A DNA stretch of 64,000 nt, taken from NCBI GenBank assembly GCA_016715945.1, contig JADJXJ010000001.1, forward strand, positions 2,232,001 through 2,296,000. The letters are read 5' to 3'. The translations under genes were made by a program, and so were the position numbers. Source of the stretch: Bacteroidota bacterium. Its GTDB lineage: Bacteria; Bacteroidota; Bacteroidia; Bacteroidales; F082. Of the stretch, positions 59,491 to 64,000 are shown piece after piece; within the stretch, counting starts at the first letter, position 1, and every line of letters starts with the position of its first letter. Below the pieces are notes generated by a model. It searched no databases. It was not told where the DNA came from and was given only the letters and a program-made list of their open reading frames with translations.

Positions 59491-60759
59491 ATGAGTGATA
59501 TTCAAATCATTCTGCTGACCTTGTTGTTTTCCGCTTTCTTCTCCGGAATCGAAATCGCTTTCGTCAGCGCAAACCGACTGAGGCTCGAAATCGACCTGAA
59601 GCGCAATCTCTTACCCGCAGGAATTCTCAATAAATTTTACAAAAATCCCTCGCGCTTCATCGGAGCCATGCTGCTCGGAAACAATATCGCCCTGGTGGTT
59701 TACGGTATGGCCATGGCCAACCTGCTCGAACCGGTGCTTATCAGAAACTTCCCGGATTTTATGGCCAGCAACATCAATCTTATTCTGACACAAACCATTG
59801 TGGCCACCTTACTTATACTCGTATTCGCAGAGTTTCTGCCTAAAATCCTCTTTCGCATCAATCCCAATGCTACCCTTTCGTTTTTTGCTGTTCCGCTCTG
59901 GATATTCTACCATCTGCTTTTCCCGTTTATCTGGATTTACACAGGAATTTCGGAATTGATCCTGCGGGTTTTCACCGGCCTGAAAATCAAGCACGATACC
60001 TACAAGTTCAGCGCTGTTGACCTGGATAATTACCTCAGAGACTTGGCCGCCGACGAGGCTCAAACCAATACAGAGCTGGACCCGGATCTGCAGATTCTTC
60101 AAAATGCTATTGAATTCCGACATATTCGCGTACGCGACTGCATGATACCCCGCCCGGAAATCGAAGCCATTTCAAGCGACAGCTCAGTGGATGAACTGCT
60201 GGCGAAGTTCACCGAGACCAAGCACTCAAAAATTCTGGTTTACGAAGAAAGCGTGGACAACATCACAGGATATGTACATTCGTACGATATGTTTACCCGG
60301 CCGGAGAGCATCCGTCAGGTGATGCGCAACATCGAAGTGGTGCCCGAGACCTATCCTGCAAGCCGGTTGCTGAGCCGTTTCATTCAAAACCGGCAGGGCA
60401 TTGCTGTGGTGGTGGACGAATTCGGTGGTACAGCCGGCATAGTTTCGATGGAAGACATCATCGAGGAGATTTTTGGCGAAATTGACGACGAGTACGACGA
60501 AGAGGAAACCATTGAAGAACAGCTGGGATCCAACAGCTGGATTTTTTCGGCCCGGCTCGAAATTGAATACCTCAACGAAACATACAAGCTCGACATTCCG
60601 GAATCGGATGAGTATGAAACCCTGGCCGGATTCATCATCAGCCGACACGAAAACATCCCTGCTCCGGGTGAGAAAATACAGATAGACAAATTCAAAATCA
60701 CCATCCTTAAATCCACGGGTAACAAACTCGAAGAAGTGCGGCTCGAAGTGGAAGAATAG
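59491..60759 (+). CDS. CNNM/CorC family transporter-associated protein (HlyC/CorC, GldE-like)
   Basis: A 422-residue membrane protein. A CNNM domain with about four helices (LLTLLFSAFFSGIEIAFVSANRLRLE, PSRFIGAMLLGNNIALVVYGM) is followed by two CBS repeats (VRDCMIPRPEIEAISSDSSV, SRFIQNRQGIAVVVDEFGGTAGIVSMEDIIEEI) and a C-terminal CorC_HlyC domain. Such proteins are linked to magnesium or cobalt export; in gliding Bacteroidota a homologue is called GldE. The GldE label is possible but not proven. It ends the coaX operon. Confidence 0.92.
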   Translation: MSDIQIILLTLLFSAFFSGIEIAFVSANRLRLEIDLKRNLLPAGILNKFYKNPSRFIGAMLLGNNIALVVYGMAMANLLEPVLIRNFPDFMASNINLILTQTIVATLLILVFAEFLPKILFRINPNATLSFFAVPLWIFYHLLFPFIWIYTGISELILRVFTGLKIKHDTYKFSAVDLDNYLRDLAADEAQTNTELDPDLQILQNAIEFRHIRVRDCMIPRPEIEAISSDSSVDELLAKFTETKHSKILVYEESVDNITGYVHSYDMFTRPESIRQVMRNIEVVPETYPASRLLSRFIQNRQGIAVVVDEFGGTAGIVSMEDIIEEIFGEIDDEYDEEETIEEQLGSNSWIFSARLEIEYLNETYKLDIPESDEYETLAGFIISRHENIPAPGEKIQIDKFKITILKSTGNKLEEVRLEVEE

Positions 60760-60779
60760 ACAAGGATTGACTTCGGCGG

Positions 60780-62777
60780 TTAGCCGGACAGCTTTTCGGG
60801 GATTGCGCAACCACGATAGTCGCATTTCCACAACCAGGTGCCGGGTTGCAAGGTTTTTGAATTTACAGCCGGAATGGCCGACTGACCGGTTGCAGCAGCT
60901 ACCAGATGCCACATCGGCCGGTTTGCGAACAGCGATTTTGCAAAGCGAATTGCATCGTTTCCCCTCAACACACTGATATCCTTTTTTTCATGCATATACA
61001 GCGCCTGACCCCAGTGGCTGAATCCGGCAGGATACTGCATCATGAGGGCTACCTGATTTTGCAACAAGGCCGAAGCAATCCCCGATAGCCGATCGTCTTC
61101 GAAATAAACACTCAACATGCTTATAGCCATACACATAGCTGCATTTGAAGAAGGCATAACGTTGTCGTACATTTCACGCGGTCTTACCGCAAGATCGCTG
61201 CTTCCGTGCTGGTTGTAACTGAAACAGGCCTCGCCTTCGTGATAAAAATTGCTTAGGGTAAAATGGGTAAGCTGGTAAGCCTCAAGCAGATACTCCTCAT
61301 CGAAGGTAATCTGATAAAGGGTGATGAGCGCCTGGATGTAAAAGGCATAGTCATCGAGAAAGGCGGCGATATGCGCATTGCCGTTTTTGTAGGTCCGCAG
61401 CAGGGCTCCCTCAGGTGTGCGGAGCCTGAGCCGGATAAAACGGGCCACATCCCGGGCTGTCTGGAGGTATGTTTCAATACCAAGAGCAAGGCTGGCATTG
61501 CACAAACCCATGATCATCAGCGCATTCCACGATAAAATCTGCTTATCGTCGAGCTGAGGCGCCTGTCGTGAACGTCGTATCCGGCAGAGGATTTCGGTCG
61601 CATCGGATAGCATTCTGGACCATTTGGAAGGCTCAAGCTGATGTTTACGACAAAACTCTTCGGTGGTATAAGGCCTGACAAGCACATTTTTTCCGTGCTC
61701 CCAGGCTGCAGGTCCACCTATGCCGAACCAATCCGACAAAATCGGAGCAATATCGCCGGGAAGTTCGTCGAATTCAGCCTTCGACCACACGTAATATCGG
61801 CCTTCCTCACCCTCGCTGTCTGCATCGAGCGCAGCACAAAACATCTCGCCCGGTCTGTAAAGCGCATCCATGCACCATTGTATTGTTCGGCGCAGCGCCG
61901 ACTCCAGCTCAGTATCCCGGGTGCTGCGGTACACTTCTGCATATAGTCTGATGAGCTGGGCATTGTCGTAAAGCATCTTTTCGAAATGCGGCACATGCCA
62001 GCCTTCGTCGGTGGAATAACGCGCAAATCCTCCCTCGAGCTGATCAAAAATACCGCCGCGATGCATCCGGTCGAGGGTGAACAACACATGCCGTCCGAAC
62101 CTGGGTTCGTCGAGCTGCGAGGCGAGCAACCACTCAAACAGCAGCAGGTCTGGCATCGGAAACTTTGGAGCTCCTTTCTGGCCGCCATAAATTGTATCGG
62201 CCTGACCAAACAACCTGCGGGCCATGGCTTTGAGCACAGCTGTGGCATCGTATTCATCTTGCCTCAGAGCCACCTTCATGCGCTCGTTCAAACCCTGATG
62301 CACATTGTCGGCCTGCTGCCAAAGGGCATTGTCCTGATTTTGCCAAAGCCTGGCAAAATGTTCCACCACATTCAACCACTGTGCTTTGCGGAAATAAGTA
62401 CCGCCCCATACCGGCCTTCCGTCGGGCATGGCAAAGCAATTCAAAGGCCAGCCCCCGTGCCCTGTGATCAGTTGCACCGCCTCCATAAACATATGATCCA
62501 CATCAGGACGCTCTTCGCGGTCCACCTTGATGCATATGAAGTGAGCATTCATGAGCTTTGCAACTTCCTCGTCTTCAAACGATTCTTTTTCCATTACATG
62601 GCACCAGTGACAGGCCGAGTAGCCTATGCTGACCAGGATCATGCGGTTTTGTTCAACCGCCAACCTCAGGGTATCCTCATTCCATGGGTACCAGTCCACA
62701 GGGTTGTAAGCATGTTGCAACAGGTAGGGGCTGGTTTCGTTGATCAGCCGGTTTGGTTTGCGGTGAGCCTGGCTCAT
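60780..62777 (-). CDS. DUF255 thioredoxin-domain protein (YyaL/SPATA20 type)
   Basis: A 665-residue cytosolic protein. The N-terminal DUF255 thioredoxin-like domain has Cys56 and Cys59 in [10 protein letters not shown], preceded by [20 protein letters not shown]; the large C-terminal (alpha/alpha)6 region contains [16 protein letters not shown] and [15 protein letters not shown]. YyaL is widespread, with unclear function; a role in thiol or glycan metabolism has been proposed. It is convergent with the CNNM gene and divergent from polA. Confidence 0.92.
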   Translation of the reverse strand: MSQAHRKPNRLINETSPYLLQHAYNPVDWYPWNEDTLRLAVEQNRMILVSIGYSACHWCHVMEKESFEDEEVAKLMNAHFICIKVDREERPDVDHMFMEAVQLITGHGGWPLNCFAMPDGRPVWGGTYFRKAQWLNVVEHFARLWQNQDNALWQQADNVHQGLNERMKVALRQDEYDATAVLKAMARRLFGQADTIYGGQKGAPKFPMPDLLLFEWLLASQLDEPRFGRHVLFTLDRMHRGGIFDQLEGGFARYSTDEGWHVPHFEKMLYDNAQLIRLYAEVYRSTRDTELESALRRTIQWCMDALYRPGEMFCAALDADSEGEEGRYYVWSKAEFDELPGDIAPILSDWFGIGGPAAWEHGKNVLVRPYTTEEFCRKHQLEPSKWSRMLSDATEILCRIRRSRQAPQLDDKQILSWNALMIMGLCNASLALGIETYLQTARDVARFIRLRLRTPEGALLRTYKNGNAHIAAFLDDYAFYIQALITLYQITFDEEYLLEAYQLTHFTLSNFYHEGEACFSYNQHGSSDLAVRPREMYDNVMPSSNAAMCMAISMLSVYFEDDRLSGIASALLQNQVALMMQYPAGFSHWGQALYMHEKKDISVLRGNDAIRFAKSLFANRPMWHLVAAATGQSAIPAVNSKTLQPGTWLWKCDYRGCAIPEKLSG

Positions 62778-62989
62778 GGACAGTTTTTTGAAATTTATAA
62801 AAGTATCAAGGCATCTAAGTTAACGCTAAAGCCATTGCAGTGTTCAGGCAATGTGTCAGGTGGGTGTGTTTTCGTGTCCAAATCAATCAAAAATCTTTCT
62901 CCACCGGGAGGTTTACAGGATTTTTGAGTCGTAGAGGGTTAGCAAAGGCTTCAATAGCCCTAATTTAGCAAACCAAATTTGAATCAGGC

Positions 62990-64000
62990 ATGACGCAATC
63001 ACGTCCGAAACTTTTTCTTCTCGATGCCATGGCGCTCATTTACAGGGCCTTTTTTGCGATGAACAAGACTCCCAGAATCAACTCCAAGGGCATGAATACC
63101 TCAGCCATTCTGGGTTTTGCCAACACCTTGTACGACATTATCCGCAACGAAAGGCCCAGCCACCTGGGAGTGGCTTTCGATACCATGGCGCCCACCCAAC
63201 GGCACACCGATTTTGCTGATTACAAGGCACATCGTGAAAAAATGCCTGATGACATTGCACAAGCCATCCCCTGGGTGATCGAACTTGTGAAAGCTTTCGA
63301 CATCCCGGTGTTGATGCTGGATGGCTACGAAGCCGACGACATCATCGGCACCCTGGCCAAAGCCGCAGAACGTCAGGGTTTTGAGGTATATATGATGACT
63401 CCGGATAAAGACTTCGGACAACTGGTGAGCGAAAACATCAGGATGTATAAACCGGGCCGTGCAGGCGAGCCGGCGGAAGTTTGGGGTGTGAGCGAAGTGT
63501 GCAGTCGTTATGGCATTGAACGACCCGAACAGGTGATCGACATCCTTGGCCTGATGGGCGATGCCAGCGACAATATTCCGGGGATTCCGGGCGTGGGCGA
63601 AAAAACTGCCATCAAGCTGGTGCAGGAATTCGGCTCGATTGAAAATCTGCTGGCCAACACCCATCAACTCAAAGGGAAGCTCAAAGAAAATGTGGAACAA
63701 TTTGCAAATCAGGGGCTTCAGTCGAAGCAGCTGGCTACCATCATCACCGATGCGCCAGTGCCCTTTGAGCCCGACAAGCTGAAGATGGGCAGCCCTGACC
63801 TGGAAAAGCTGAAAGAAATTTTCGATGAGCTGGAGTTCAGGACCTTTGCGCGCAGGGTGTTCAACGATTTACAGAGTGCAGGCAACGACCTGTTCAGTGG
63901 GCTGCCCTCCGAAGATCAGGGCCTGGCTTCGGGGACCAAACTCACCATCGAAACCCTTGCACATCGTTACGAACTGGTTCAGGGAGAAGATGAGTTGCGA
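62990..64000 (+). CDS. polA: DNA polymerase I, 3'-truncated by window edge
   Basis: The first 337 codons of polA, starting at ATG 62990, open to the window end. The 5'-3' exonuclease domain shows LFLLDAMALIYRAFFAMNK, LGVAFDTMAPTQRH, YEADDIIGTLA, MTPDKDFGQLV, LMGDASDNIPGIPGVGEKTA and the helix-hairpin-helix that follows, with the conserved acidic metal ligands. Sequence beyond about residue 300 begins the 3'-5' exonuclease-like domain. It processes Okazaki fragments and fills repair gaps. The rest lies beyond the window. Confidence 0.97.
   Translation, partial: MTQSRPKLFLLDAMALIYRAFFAMNKTPRINSKGMNTSAILGFANTLYDIIRNERPSHLGVAFDTMAPTQRHTDFADYKAHREKMPDDIAQAIPWVIELVKAFDIPVLMLDGYEADDIIGTLAKAAERQGFEVYMMTPDKDFGQLVSENIRMYKPGRAGEPAEVWGVSEVCSRYGIERPEQVIDILGLMGDASDNIPGIPGVGEKTAIKLVQEFGSIENLLANTHQLKGKLKENVEQFANQGLQSKQLATIITDAPVPFEPDKLKMGSPDLEKLKEIFDELEFRTFARRVFNDLQSAGNDLFSGLPSEDQGLASGTKLTIETLAHRYELVQGEDELR

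Overview
The window is a compact, chromosome-like stretch of a Bacteroidota genome, probably Bacteroidales or a close relative. Several independent signs agree. Promoters follow the Bacteroidota plan, a -7 box TAnnTTTG with TTG or TTTG about 19-22 bases upstream (for example at 721-752, 17070-17099, 17173-17202, 31044-31074 and 43684-43715). Gene families largely specific to the phylum are present: GldH-like lipoprotein, Omp28, DUF6029, DUF5777, a UpxY-type NusG paralogue, a carboxypeptidase-regulatory-domain TonB receptor and a type IX secretion (T9SS) C-terminal domain. Clear Shine-Dalgarno sequences are scarce. There is no prophage, insertion sequence, CRISPR array or rRNA; the only RNA gene I see is one tRNA-Phe. 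No gap between genes exceeds 300 bases.

Layout. 1-3.1 kb: end of rsmI, then acpP-fabF-rnc. 3.3-8.1 kb (minus): a small secreted protein with a duplicated IDDIPFNT motif, the mrdA-rodA cell-elongation pair, a YwqK-like repeat protein and a small carboxypeptidase-regulatory-domain protein. 8.3-13.9 kb: a biotin-dependent acyl-CoA carboxylase operon resembling liuBCD plus an acyl-CoA dehydrogenase. 13.9-17.1 kb (minus): a putative metal module (Cys-rich membrane protein, TonB receptor, HMA-domain protein). 17.2-21.3 kb: crotonase, 3-hydroxyacyl-CoA dehydrogenase, SCP2-type thiolase and ElbB. 21.4-23.2 kb: a T9SS-exported thioredoxin-fold protein coupled to an outer-membrane barrel. 23.2-25.5 kb: an oxidative-stress island (dps, 1-Cys peroxiredoxin, divergent oxyR). 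26.2-31 kb: polysaccharide export (Wza-like lipoprotein, Wzc-like kinase with a Tyr-Gly tail, UpxY-like antiterminator, UDP-sugar epimerase) without glycosyltransferases.

31-37.4 kb: coiled-coil protein, prs, rplY/ctc, pth; then minus-strand DUF429-SDR and dCMP deaminase, P-loop kinase and LOG nucleosidase. 37.5-41.5 kb: manA followed by an envelope redox set (TlpA-like, DUF6029, Omp28). 41.6-47.4 kb: DUF5777 barrel and two c-type cytochrome lipoproteins on minus, divergent from a sulfide:quinone-reductase-like flavoprotein with a 52-residue companion, then hemW and a YceI lipoprotein. 47.4-55 kb (minus): ppa, trkH-trkA, an omega-amidase-like nitrilase and aminotransferase, then comB and pfkA. 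55.2-64 kb: tRNA-Phe, a coaX-OMP-TPR-lptC-CNNM/CBS operon, a DUF255 thioredoxin-like protein and the start of polA.

Most of the window is core metabolism and envelope biology. I found no clear candidate for a wholly new defence or mobile system. The parts most worth following up are the putative metal module, the cytochrome/SQR/small-protein neighbourhood, the T9SS thioredoxin with its barrel partner, the duplicated-motif secreted peptide, and several enzymes with off-consensus catalytic residues (an SDR without its Tyr, a CX4CH cytochrome, a Gly/Lys phosphofructokinase, and a dehydrogenase lacking the isovaleryl-CoA dehydrogenase glutamate).
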